The notes below the pieces were generated by a model. It saw only the letters and a program-made list of their open reading frames with translations. It was not told the DNA's origin and made no database searches. From NCBI RefSeq assembly GCF_900107255.1, contig NZ_FNPH01000005.1:372001-436000 (forward strand): a DNA stretch of 64,000 bases. Reading direction: 5' to 3'. Both the position numbers and the translations under genes were made by a program. Origin of the DNA: Micromonospora pattaloongensis (GTDB lineage Bacteria; Actinomycetota; Actinomycetes; Mycobacteriales; Micromonosporaceae). Below, one piece after another: positions 8,556 to 16,055 of the stretch. The stretch's first letter is position 1, and every line of letters begins with the position of its first letter.

Positions 8556-9860
8556 ATGACCACCATCGTGATCCCTGAGGGGATGCCGCAGTTCGACGAC
8601 GTACCCCGCTTCGACGTCGAAGCGGTGCGCGCCGACTTCCCGATCCTGAGTCGGGAGGTCAACGGCCACCCCCTGGTCTATCTGGACAGCGCCAACACCT
8701 CGCACAAGCCGCGGCAGGTGCTGGACGTGCTGCGCGAGCACTACGAGCGGCACAACGGCAACGTCTCGCGCTCGGTGCACACGCTGGGCACGGAGGCGAC
8801 GGAGGCGTACGAGGGAGCGCGGGCGAAGATCGCCGCGTTCATCAACGCGTCCAGCCCCGACGAGGTGGTGTTCACCAAGAACTCCACCGAGGCGATCAAC
8901 CTGGTCGCGTACGCCTTCTCCAACGCCTCGGCCAGCGCCGCCGGCGATCCGCGGTTCCGGCTCGGCCCCGGCGACGAGGTGGTGATCTCCGAGATGGAGC
9001 ACCACTCGAACCTGGTGCCGTGGCAACTGCTCTGCGAGCGGACCGGCGCCACGCTGCGCTGGTTCAACGTCACCGACGAGGGGCGGCTCGACGAGTCCAA
9101 CCTCGACGAGCTGATCAACGAGCGGACGAAGTTCGTCTCGCTGGTGCACATGTCCAACATCCTGGGCACCGTGAACGCCACCTCCCGGATCACGGAGCGG
9201 GTCCGGGAAGTCGGAGCCCTGCTGATGCTGGACTGCTCGCAGTCGGTGCCGCACATGCCGATGGACGTGGTCGACTACGACGTCGACTTCATCGCGTTCA
9301 CCGGGCACAAGATGTGCGGCCCGACCGGCATCGGGGTGCTCTGGGGTCGCGCCGAGCTGTTGGCGGCGATGCCGCCCGTGCTCGGCGGCGGTTCGATGAT
9401 CGAGACCGTGGCCCTGACCGGCTCCACCTTCGCGCCCCCGCCGGCGCGGTTCGAGGCCGGCACGCCGCCGATCGCCGAGGCGGTCGCGCTCGGCGCGGCG
9501 GTGGACTACCTGTCCGGGATCGGCATGCGGGCGATCCAGTGGCACGAGAAGGAAATCACCGCGTACGCGCTGGACGCGCTCGCGACCGTGCCCGGGCTCC
9601 GGATCTTCGGTCCGACGGTGCCGGTCGGCCGGGGCGGCACGATCTCGTTCGCGCTGGAGGGGATCCACCCGCACGACGTCGGGCAGGTGCTCGACGCCCA
9701 AGGGATTGAGGTCCGGGTGGGGCACCACTGCGCCCGGCCGGTCTGCGTGCGTTACGGCGTGCCGGCGACCACCCGCGCGTCGTTCTACCTCTACACGACC
9801 ACCAACGAGATCGACGCGTTGGTGCGCGGCCTCGAACAGGTGCGGAAGGTCTTCGCGTAA
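8556..9860 (+). CDS. sufS: SufS, group II cysteine desulfurase
   Basis: PLP-dependent enzyme (434 aa) that takes sulfur from cysteine for Fe-S assembly. The PLP lysine is in FTGHKMCGPTG (about residue 252) and the catalytic cysteine in VGHHCARPVC (about residue 392). ATG 8556 follows GAGGAAGG at a slightly long spacing; the upstream extension in the same frame is antisense-like and rejected. The stop TAA shares its last base with the sufU start. Sulfur is probably handed to SufU. Confidence 0.97.
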   Translation: MTTIVIPEGMPQFDDVPRFDVEAVRADFPILSREVNGHPLVYLDSANTSHKPRQVLDVLREHYERHNGNVSRSVHTLGTEATEAYEGARAKIAAFINASSPDEVVFTKNSTEAINLVAYAFSNASASAAGDPRFRLGPGDEVVISEMEHHSNLVPWQLLCERTGATLRWFNVTDEGRLDESNLDELINERTKFVSLVHMSNILGTVNATSRITERVREVGALLMLDCSQSVPHMPMDVVDYDVDFIAFTGHKMCGPTGIGVLWGRAELLAAMPPVLGGGSMIETVALTGSTFAPPPARFEAGTPPIAEAVALGAAVDYLSGIGMRAIQWHEKEITAYALDALATVPGLRIFGPTVPVGRGGTISFALEGIHPHDVGQVLDAQGIEVRVGHHCARPVCVRYGVPATTRASFYLYTTTNEIDALVRGLEQVRKVFA

Positions 9861-10345
9861 TGCAGCTCGACCAGCTCTACCAGGAAATCATCCTGGATCA
9901 CTACAAGCGCCCGCACGGCCGGGGGCTGCGTGAGCCGGCTCTGTCGGCGGACGGCGCCCCGCACCGGTCCGGCGAGGCGCACCACGTCAACCCGACGTGT
10001 GGCGACGAGGTGACGATCCGGGTGGCCGTCGACGGCGACCGGATCTCGGACGTGTCGTACGACGGCATGGGGTGTTCGATCAGCCAGGCGTCGGCGAGCG
10101 TGCTGCACGAGCTGCTGCGCGGCCGGCCGGTCGACGCCGCGTTCGAGGTGCACGAGGCGTTTCTGGAGCTGATGTCCGGGCGTGGCCAGGTCACGCCGGA
10201 CGAGGACGTGCTCGGTGACGGGGTGGCGTTCGCCGGGGTGGCCCGCTATCCCGCGCGGGTGAAATGCGCGTTGCTGCCGTGGATGGCGTTCAAGGACGCC
10301 GCGGCGCGCGCCGGTGTGGGCGTGAGCCCGGAGGTGAAGGCATGA
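9860..10345 (+). CDS. sufU: SufU, zinc-dependent sulfurtransferase
   Basis: A 161-aa IscU-like protein of the SufU type, which accepts persulfide sulfur from SufS through a zinc site. The three conserved cysteines are in NPTCGDEVT, GMGCSISQASAS and VKCALLPW, with the SufU-specific insertion of about 20 residues between the second and third. Starts at ATG 9860, overlapping the sufS stop by 1 base, and overlaps sufT by 4 bases (ATGA). Confidence 0.96.
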   Translation: MQLDQLYQEIILDHYKRPHGRGLREPALSADGAPHRSGEAHHVNPTCGDEVTIRVAVDGDRISDVSYDGMGCSISQASASVLHELLRGRPVDAAFEVHEAFLELMSGRGQVTPDEDVLGDGVAFAGVARYPARVKCALLPWMAFKDAAARAGVGVSPEVKA

Positions 10346-10719
10346 GCGAGCAGGACACCGCGACGCCGGCGGCGGCAGAACCCGCAGCCGGTAAGAAGGC
10401 GGCGATCGCGGACATCGAAGAGGCGATGAAGGACGTCGTCGACCCCGAGCTGGGGATCAACGTCGTCGACCTCGGGCTGGTCTACGGCGTCCACGTCGAC
10501 GACGAGAACGTGGCGACCCTGGACATGACGCTGACCTCGGCGGCCTGCCCGCTGACCGACGTGATCGAGGACCAGGCGCGCCAGGCGCTGACGACCGGAC
10601 CGGGCGGCGGGCTGGTCTCCGACATCCGGATCAACTGGGTGTGGCTGCCGCCGTGGGGCCCCGACAAGATCACCGACGAGGGCCGCGAGCAGCTCCGGGC
10701 GCTCGGCTTCAACGTCTGA
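10342..10719 (+). CDS. sufT: SufT, MIP18/DUF59 Fe-S maturation factor
   Basis: A 125-aa DUF59 protein; family members help deliver clusters to target proteins. The core EEAMKDVVDPELGINVVDLGLVYG and the cysteine motif LTSAACPLTDVIEDQ are clear. The N-terminal 20 residues are Ala/Pro rich and probably disordered. ATG 10342 overlaps the sufU stop. It is the last gene of the operon and its end overlaps, tail to tail, the last 11 bp of the acylase gene on the other strand, so no space is left for a conventional terminator. Confidence 0.96.
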   Translation: MSEQDTATPAAAEPAAGKKAAIADIEEAMKDVVDPELGINVVDLGLVYGVHVDDENVATLDMTLTSAACPLTDVIEDQARQALTTGPGGGLVSDIRINWVWLPPWGPDKITDEGREQLRALGFNV

Positions 10720-13627
10720 GTTCTCCGCGCGTCCAATCGGGGGCATCCGCCACGCGGCGGGTGCCCCCGAGCGCGTCGACCGTGCCGACGTGGTCGCCGC
10801 GCCGGGCCGGGAACGACACCACCTGCTGGTAGGTCGGGCGGTTCTGCCACGCGATCGGGTCGTGCGTGATCCCGCCGAGCGGCGACTGCACGATCGCGTC
10901 CGCGCACCACTGGTCGCCGGCCGCGCAGTGCTCGTCACCGGGATAGACCTCGGTCGCCGGCTGGGCGGCCGCCGCCCGCAGCGTGTCGAGCAGCATCTGC
11001 CGGCACGCGTCCAGGGCGCCGCCGCCGCAGTACACCCGCCCCGGTCCGCCGGACACCGGCTCGCCGAGCAGCGCCCGCAGGTCCTTGTCGACGTACCCCC
11101 ACCAGCCGTACTGGAACGACGATCCCTTGTGGGCCTGCGCCTCGTTGGCGGAGCCGGGCAGCGTGGAGACGTCGCCGCGCTGCTGCCCCGACGGCGACTC
11201 GTTGATCTGCAACGCGTTGACCAGCGCCTGGTACAGCTCGGGGCCGAGCCCGGCGCGGAACTGCCCCCGGACCAGCAGCGGCCACCAGGCGTCGAAGACC
11301 CGGATCGCGGTCGCGTGCCGGTACGTCTTTGACCCGGCGGCGGTCTCCTCGCGTTTCGCGCCGGCCTGCCGCCATGCCTTCAGCTGGTCGATCACCGTCG
11401 CCAGCGCCGGATCGGTGACCGGTCGTGCGGTCAGCACCCGCAGCAGCGCGTCCAGCGGCGCGATCCCGCGCAGATCCGTCACGCCGGCCTCGGCGACCAG
11501 CCGCGTCAGGCCAGCCCGGTCGAACTTCCGCCCGGCCGCCAGCGCCGACCGCACCGGCGCGTCGAGCAGCTCGCCGCGGTGCACGGAGCCGAAGCTGAAG
11601 TTGCCGTCCGCCGCCCCGAAGTCCTTCGCCTGCTTGTTGTTCCAGCTGACGTAGTAGTCCTGGTTCACCGACTGGGGATGCTGCGCCGGCGGCGCATAGC
11701 GGGCCGTGTGGGCCGCCGGGTCGAACCCCTCCCATTCGTACGCCGGTTCCGCCCGCATCGGCAGGTTCGGGTTGGCGCCGGCCGGACGCACCGGATTGAG
11801 CCCGGAGTTGAAGTACGCGGCCTCGGTCGAGCTGACGTAGAACCAGTTGAACGTGTAACCGATGTGCGCGGCGGCATCGATGAACGCCCGGGCGCTGCCC
11901 ATGGCGGCAGGGTCGTTGAACATCTGGAACCCGATCGCCGAGTCCGCCTCGTGGCGATACGTCGAGCGCAGCTGGGCGAAGGCGTGCGGGACGCCGTCGA
12001 CGGTGCCGCGCCAGGCGACCAGCCCGAGCCTGGTGCGCCAGGCCACCAGCTCGTACGAGCCGGGCGGGGTGGGGTCGGCGACCGTGGGGGACCAGCGGTT
12101 GACGTGCGACAGCTTCTCCATCGCCACGCACTGGCCGCGGTACCGGTAGTGGGTGGCGGCCAGAGTCGGCGCGCTGCCGTCCACCGTGCACAGCGGCACG
12201 GCGTACGTGTCGGTGATGTCGTGGATCGACGAGGTGGCGCTCCACGCGTAGTCCTGGCCCCTGCCGAGCAGCACGTAGAGGTTGAGGCCGGCGAACGCGG
12301 CGCCGCGGGCGCTGATCCCCGGCCCCTGCAGCTCCTGGACCATCAGCAGCTGCGGCGCGAAGTAGCCGGTTTGCGGGCCGAACACGGCGACCGGGTTTCC
12401 GGTGGTGGTGTGCGCGCCCGAGACGACCACCGCGTTCGACATGCCGGGGCGACGCAGCGTCAGTCCGGCCAGCGCGGCGGCGAGGTCGGCGCCGGGCGCC
12501 GGGGCGGCCGACCGTGCCGAGCCGGTGGGCGCGCGGGTCACCGGCTCGACGGTCGCGGAGCCGGCGTCCGGTAGCACCACGCTCGGCGCGTCGTCGGCGG
12601 CGTCGCCGTACGGGAAGCTCTGCCCGTCGTGCAGCGTCAGCACCGTCTCGGGGTCGTTCTGCGCCCGGAAGCCGCGCCACACGGCGTCTCCCTCGGCCGG
12701 GCCGTATCGCGCCCGCGCCGCGATCCGCACCAGCGCGGACTGCATCTCCGCGCCCCCGCCCCCGCCGAACAGCCCCCCGACCACGCCGGCGATCGCGATC
12801 AGGTCGGTCATCGTGAACCGCTGCGGCCCGCCGGCGTTGGTGATCGCGTCGAGGTGCCCGGTCAGCACGTACTCGCCGGGGCAGTTGCGGCGGGCCATGC
12901 ACCTGTCGATGTACGCATTGACCCCGGCGATGTAACTGTGCACGTCGCCGTGGAGCAGCTCGCCCCGGTCGCCCTGCCGGCGTAGCGCGTCCACCTGCGC
13001 CTGCAGGTCGGCTTCGGTGTACGGCGAGTTGCGCCAGACGCTCTGCTCCAGCGCCCGGTTGCCGGGCGCGCCGCCGGCGAAGGAGGTCAGCGTGCCCCGG
13101 CCGACGTGTCGCAACAGGTCCATGGTGAACAGCCGGTCCTCGGCGCCGGCGTAGCCGGCGCCGAACATCGTGCCGGCACGGGTCGTGCCGGTGATGTGCG
13201 GGACACCCGTGGCCGTGTCCCGGACGATCGTCACGTCCGCGCGGGGGGAGTATGTGCGCTCCACCTGTCCGGGCGGGACGCCGAACGAGGCGTCGTTGAA
13301 GAAGCGGTCCAGCTGGTCCTCGCGCAGCCCCGCGTAGCCGTAGACGAGGTCGGCGTACCGGTCGAGCTGGTCGCCGGTGTGCCGCGGCATGGTGCCGAGG
13401 GTCTGGTGGCCGCGGATGTCGACGAGGGTCGCGTTGCCGTTCTGGCCCGGCGGGAGGATGTCCGCGCACTGGCCCAGGCAGTAGTCGTCGGCGGCGAACG
13501 ACGCGACCGCCGGGGCGGGCGGCAAAGCGGCGGCCGGCGCGCCGGCGGGGACGACGAGGCTGAGGGCGACCGCCGTGGCGGCGGCGGTGGCGGCCGCGAG
13601 GGTCCGGTCGATGACACGTCGGCTCAT
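10709..13627 (-). CDS. Secreted penicillin acylase-family (Ntn) amidohydrolase
   Basis: A 972-aa precursor with an N-terminal signal peptide (MSRRVIDRTLAAATAAATAVALSL region, cleavage expected near the Ala-rich AGAPAAA). The alpha-chain part includes TGVPHITGTTRAGTMFGAGYAGAEDRLF; the self-processing beta-chain nucleophile Ser is in RRPGMSNAVVVSG near residue 430, followed by NPVAVFGPQTGY. Members cleave acyl groups from beta-lactams, acyl-homoserine lactones or cyclic lipopeptides; the substrate here is unknown. ATG 13627 has an AGGGGA-type ribosome site and begins the signal peptide. A GAAACGTTTT operator-like site lies about 90 bp upstream. Confidence 0.9.
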   Translation of the reverse strand: MSRRVIDRTLAAATAAATAVALSLVVPAGAPAAALPPAPAVASFAADDYCLGQCADILPPGQNGNATLVDIRGHQTLGTMPRHTGDQLDRYADLVYGYAGLREDQLDRFFNDASFGVPPGQVERTYSPRADVTIVRDTATGVPHITGTTRAGTMFGAGYAGAEDRLFTMDLLRHVGRGTLTSFAGGAPGNRALEQSVWRNSPYTEADLQAQVDALRRQGDRGELLHGDVHSYIAGVNAYIDRCMARRNCPGEYVLTGHLDAITNAGGPQRFTMTDLIAIAGVVGGLFGGGGGAEMQSALVRIAARARYGPAEGDAVWRGFRAQNDPETVLTLHDGQSFPYGDAADDAPSVVLPDAGSATVEPVTRAPTGSARSAAPAPGADLAAALAGLTLRRPGMSNAVVVSGAHTTTGNPVAVFGPQTGYFAPQLLMVQELQGPGISARGAAFAGLNLYVLLGRGQDYAWSATSSIHDITDTYAVPLCTVDGSAPTLAATHYRYRGQCVAMEKLSHVNRWSPTVADPTPPGSYELVAWRTRLGLVAWRGTVDGVPHAFAQLRSTYRHEADSAIGFQMFNDPAAMGSARAFIDAAAHIGYTFNWFYVSSTEAAYFNSGLNPVRPAGANPNLPMRAEPAYEWEGFDPAAHTARYAPPAQHPQSVNQDYYVSWNNKQAKDFGAADGNFSFGSVHRGELLDAPVRSALAAGRKFDRAGLTRLVAEAGVTDLRGIAPLDALLRVLTARPVTDPALATVIDQLKAWRQAGAKREETAAGSKTYRHATAIRVFDAWWPLLVRGQFRAGLGPELYQALVNALQINESPSGQQRGDVSTLPGSANEAQAHKGSSFQYGWWGYVDKDLRALLGEPVSGGPGRVYCGGGALDACRQMLLDTLRAAAAQPATEVYPGDEHCAAGDQWCADAIVQSPLGGITHDPIAWQNRPTYQQVVSFPARRGDHVGTVDALGGTRRVADAPDWTRGELRR

Positions 13628-13711
13628 GGGCGGGATCCCCTCCATCGGTGCGGGGACAGTGACCGTGGAGCTCCCGGCGGAGGCCGGGCCCGCCGCCGCG
13701 GCGGCAGGAGA

Positions 13712-13725
13712 CCGAAACGTTTTGG
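13712..13725 (-). promoter_or_regulatory. LacI-type operator-like palindrome upstream of the acylase gene
   Basis: CGAAACGTTTTGG centres on AAACGTTT, the shape of LacI/GalR-family half-sites around a central CG. It lies about 87 bp before the acylase start at 13627 and close to possible -10 sequences on the minus strand. No LacI regulator is encoded in this window, so the link is inferred from sequence shape alone. Confidence 0.35.
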
Positions 13726-13869
13726 TTACCGGATGGTAGCCGGAAAGACGCATGGCGGTCGATGTCCCGGCGAAAACCTTCTCGATCGGGCGACGGTGAT
13801 CGGCGTCCTCACTGTCTGGCTGCTACCCGGCCGCGCGTACGGTCTGGGCATGGACACGGAGGTTCCATC

Positions 13870-14523
13870 ATGAGCAGCCGTCCGGCGGCGGGCGGCGGGC
13901 GGTGGGTGGACGTCGACCCGGCCCGGGTGTCGCGCTGGATCGAGGGATTCGCGGGCCGGCACGGCGCGCCGCAAGCGGCGCCGTTCGGGTACGGCGTGCT
14001 GCTCACCGCTCCCGACGGCGCCACCGCCGAGTTGCACGCCCCGCCCGGCGCGCCGACCGACGTCGGCCTGCCCGGCTTCCTGGCGGCTGCGGCGACGCCC
14101 CGCCGGCTCGGGCTGCTGCTCGCCCGCAAGGGGGCCGTCGCCGTCGGGGTGGCCGACGGTGAGCGTCTTGTCGCGTCCAAGGTGGACAGCCGGTACGTGC
14201 AGGGCCGTACGGCGGCGGGCGGCTGGTCGCAGCAGCGGTTCGCGCGCCGTCGCGACAACCAGGCGAAGGCGGCGGCCGGCGACGCGGCCGATCTCGCGGT
14301 GCGGCTGCTGCTCCCCGAGGTCGGGTCGCTCGCCGCGCTGGTCTGCGGGGGAGACCGGCGGACCGTCGACACCATCCTCGGCGATCGTCGGCTCGCCCCG
14401 CTCGCGGCGCTCCGGGTCGAGCGGCTGCTCGACGTGCCCGAGCCGCGGCACGCTGTCCTGGTCGAGGCAATCGGCGCCGCGCGCGCCGTGCGGATCGTCG
14501 TCCGCGACCCGCAGCCCGCCTAA
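13870..14523 (+). CDS. acVLRF1-type peptidyl-tRNA hydrolase (Vms1/eRF1-like release factor)
   Basis: A 217-aa protein matching the actinobacterial Vms1-like release factor family, an eRF1-domain-2-like fold proposed to hydrolyse peptidyl-tRNA in ribosome rescue. The key stretch VDSRYVQGRTAAGGWSQQRFARRRDNQAK (positions about 14185-14270) carries the Gly-rich loop with the conserved catalytic Gln and the basic tail. Short quotes of motif only; the rest is alpha/beta with a nucleic-acid-binding C-terminal half. ATG 13870 is preceded by GGAGG at ideal spacing, which excludes the longer upstream frame. Convergent to the zinc peptidase gene, with an 81-bp palindrome between. Confidence 0.8.
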   Translation: MSSRPAAGGGRWVDVDPARVSRWIEGFAGRHGAPQAAPFGYGVLLTAPDGATAELHAPPGAPTDVGLPGFLAAAATPRRLGLLLARKGAVAVGVADGERLVASKVDSRYVQGRTAAGGWSQQRFARRRDNQAKAAAGDAADLAVRLLLPEVGSLAALVCGGDRRTVDTILGDRRLAPLAALRVERLLDVPEPRHAVLVEAIGAARAVRIVVRDPQPA

Positions 14524-14670
14524 CGCTTTCCGCGCGCCCGCCGCGCCGTCGTCCGCCGGTCCGCGGCGCTCGCCGCGCCGTCCGTCCGCGGCGCCTTCTG
14601 CCCGCCGCGTCGTCCGTCCGCCGGGCCGTCCGCGCCGTCCGCCGCGCCCCGACCGTTACCCGCCGCCCCC
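14524..14670. other. GC-rich low-complexity spacer after the acVLRF1 gene
   Basis: Degenerate CGCCGTCCGTCCGCGGCG-like words recur here without a reading frame that resembles a protein. I see no promoter or gene; it may be relaxed intergenic sequence leading into the palindrome at 14671. Confidence 0.5.
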
Positions 14671-14751
14671 CTTTGCTCTGCTTACGCATGGGAAACACCC
14701 GCCGTCCGGTTACCGGACGCCGGGCGTTTCCGCTAGGTAAGCAGAGCAAAG
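14671..14751. repeat. 81-bp near-perfect palindrome between convergent genes
   Basis: Forty bases on the left (starting CTTTGCTCTGCTTAC, ending CGTCCGGT) are matched by the reverse complement on the right around a single central T at 14711; 34 of 40 positions pair. The outer 15 bp and inner 8 bp are perfect, with a small internal bubble (GCATG opposite GCTAG) and two single mismatches. It separates the convergent acVLRF1 and zinc peptidase genes, so it could serve as a bidirectional terminator, but its size and elaborate structure also suit a dispersed REP-like or MITE-like element. Confidence 0.9.
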
Positions 14752-14843
14752 GTGGCGAGCGCGGTATCCCGGACCGAGCGGCGGTGCGCCGGACCCGGCG
14801 CCGCACCCCGCCGGACCCGCGCCGCACCTCCGCCGGAACCGCG

Positions 14844-14871
14844 CCGGCCCCGCGCGCGAGCGCGGGGCCGG
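14844..14871 (-). terminator. 12-bp GC hairpin downstream of the zinc metallopeptidase gene
   Basis: CCGGCCCCGCGC, loop GCGA, GCGCGGGGCCGG is a perfect stem 43 bp beyond the metallopeptidase stop codon. There is no T-run, as is common for actinobacterial terminators. Confidence 0.6.
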
Positions 14872-14913
14872 GGTGGCCGTGCCGCTGGCGCTGACGCGCG
14901 CGGGGCGGCGGCG

Positions 14914-15828
14914 TCAGACCTGGCCGTTGAAGGTGTCGCAGCTCTTCGGGTCGCCGCTCTCGTACCCCTGGTTGAACCACTGCTGTCGCTGCGCCGAGCT
15001 GCCGTGCGTGAACTTCGACTCGTTGATCTGTCCGCCGGACTTCCGCTGGATGGTGTCGTCGCCGATCGCCGCCGCGGTGTCGAGTCCCTCGCGGATGTCG
15101 GCCGCGCTGATGCTCTTGAAGATCTTCTGGCCGCCGGCGTCGGCCGTGCCGGTCGCGTTCCGTGCCCAGGCCCCCGCGTAGCAGTCGGCCTGCAGCTCCA
15201 GCATCACCGACAGCCGGTTGGCGTTGCCGGGGTCCCGCTGCTGCTGACGCCGCATCTGCGCCTCGGTGCCGAGCAGGGTCTGCACGTGGTGGCCGTACTC
15301 GTGCGCGAGCACGTACGGCTGGGCGAACTCGCCGCGCGCGCCGAGCTGCTGGGCCAGCACCTGATAGAAGCCGAGGTCGATGTACACGTGCCGGTCGGCG
15401 GGGCAGTAGAACGGACCGACGCCCGAATCCGCCGCGCCGCAGCCGGTGTTCACGGCCTGCTGGAAGAAGACCGTGTCCGCCTGCTGGTAGCGCTCCCCGA
15501 AGTGCTGCGGCAGCGCGGTCTGCCAGTACGCCTGGATCGAGTTGACGAACAGCGTGTTGCGGCAGTCCAGCTGCTGCAGCGCGTCGTTCGCGGCGCACCG
15601 CTGCTCGATCGCGGCGTTGTCGCCCTGATCGCCGCCCCCGCTGGTTGCCGCGTTGATGCCGAATCCGCCGCCGACCAGCGCCACGAGCGCCGCGATGATC
15701 AGACCGACGATGCCGCCCCGGCCGGTCGGGATCGGGATCGGAATGCCGCTGCCGGCCAGTCCGCCGCCGCCGCCGCGGCGGTCCTCCACCTGACTCGTGT
15801 CGATGCGCGCGTTCTCGTTGAGTTCCAT
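14914..15828 (-). CDS. Neutral zinc metallopeptidase (YpfJ/KPN_02809 family)
   Basis: A 304-aa membrane-anchored protein with a short Gly-rich cytoplasmic N-terminus, one transmembrane helix (GGIVGLIIAALVALVGGGF, about residues 38-56) and an extracellular predicted metalloprotease domain. The zinc motif HEYGHH in YVLAHEYGHHVQTLLG lies near residue 170, with a further acidic ligand candidate in ELQADCYAGAWARN. Four cysteines may form disulfides outside the cell. Physiological substrate unknown. The gene is divergent from the ABC-F attenuator region. Confidence 0.9.
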   Translation of the reverse strand: MELNENARIDTSQVEDRRGGGGGLAGSGIPIPIPTGRGGIVGLIIAALVALVGGGFGINAATSGGGDQGDNAAIEQRCAANDALQQLDCRNTLFVNSIQAYWQTALPQHFGERYQQADTVFFQQAVNTGCGAADSGVGPFYCPADRHVYIDLGFYQVLAQQLGARGEFAQPYVLAHEYGHHVQTLLGTEAQMRRQQQRDPGNANRLSVMLELQADCYAGAWARNATGTADAGGQKIFKSISAADIREGLDTAAAIGDDTIQRKSGGQINESKFTHGSSAQRQQWFNQGYESGDPKSCDTFNGQV

Positions 15829-15930
15829 GGCAGCCCCGATCGCCGATCCGTCCCGTGATGCAATCGCCGTTGCCGATCCGTACCCGTTGATCTTGATCGG
15901 TAATCCGGTTCGTGGTCTGACGGCGGCCGG

Positions 15931-15936
15931 TACAAT
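15931..15936 (+). promoter_or_regulatory. -10 box (TACAAT) of the ABC-F leader transcript
   Basis: TACAAT is 6 nt upstream of the GTG at 15943, so the leader mRNA probably begins at or next to that codon, giving a leaderless short reading frame. No convincing -35 hexamer is seen at 17 bp; an activator-dependent promoter is possible. Confidence 0.6.
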
Positions 15937-15942
15937 GGCCGC

Positions 15943-15963
15943 GTGCTGCTCTGCCGAGGCTGA
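15943..15963 (+). CDS. Six-residue leader peptide MLLCRG upstream of the ABC-F gene
   Basis: GTG CTG CTC TGC CGA GGC TGA reads Met-Leu-Leu-Cys-Arg-Gly-stop. It starts at the expected transcription start and ends 8 nt before a strong intrinsic terminator, the layout expected when ribosome stalling on a leader peptide controls readthrough. ABC-F genes in other bacteria are known to be controlled in this way. The peptide is inferred from position; nothing but context supports its translation. Confidence 0.55.
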   Translation: MLLCRG

Positions 15964-15971
15964 ATGCCCAG

Positions 15972-16010
15972 CGCCGACGGGAAGACCTCACCGCCCGTCG
16001 GCGTTCTTCT
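15972..16010 (+). terminator. Intrinsic terminator/attenuator in the ABC-F leader
   Basis: CGCCGACGGG and CCCGTCGGCG pair perfectly (10 bp) around a 12-nt loop and are followed directly by TTCTTCT, one of the few T-rich tails in the window. It stands 46 bp before the ABC-F start codon and after the leader peptide, so it terminates transcripts inside the leader unless disrupted. Confidence 0.8.
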
Positions 16011-16055
16011 GTGCCGTGAGTCAGCCTTCGAGCCCTGGAGAGCGAGTCCGAGGAT

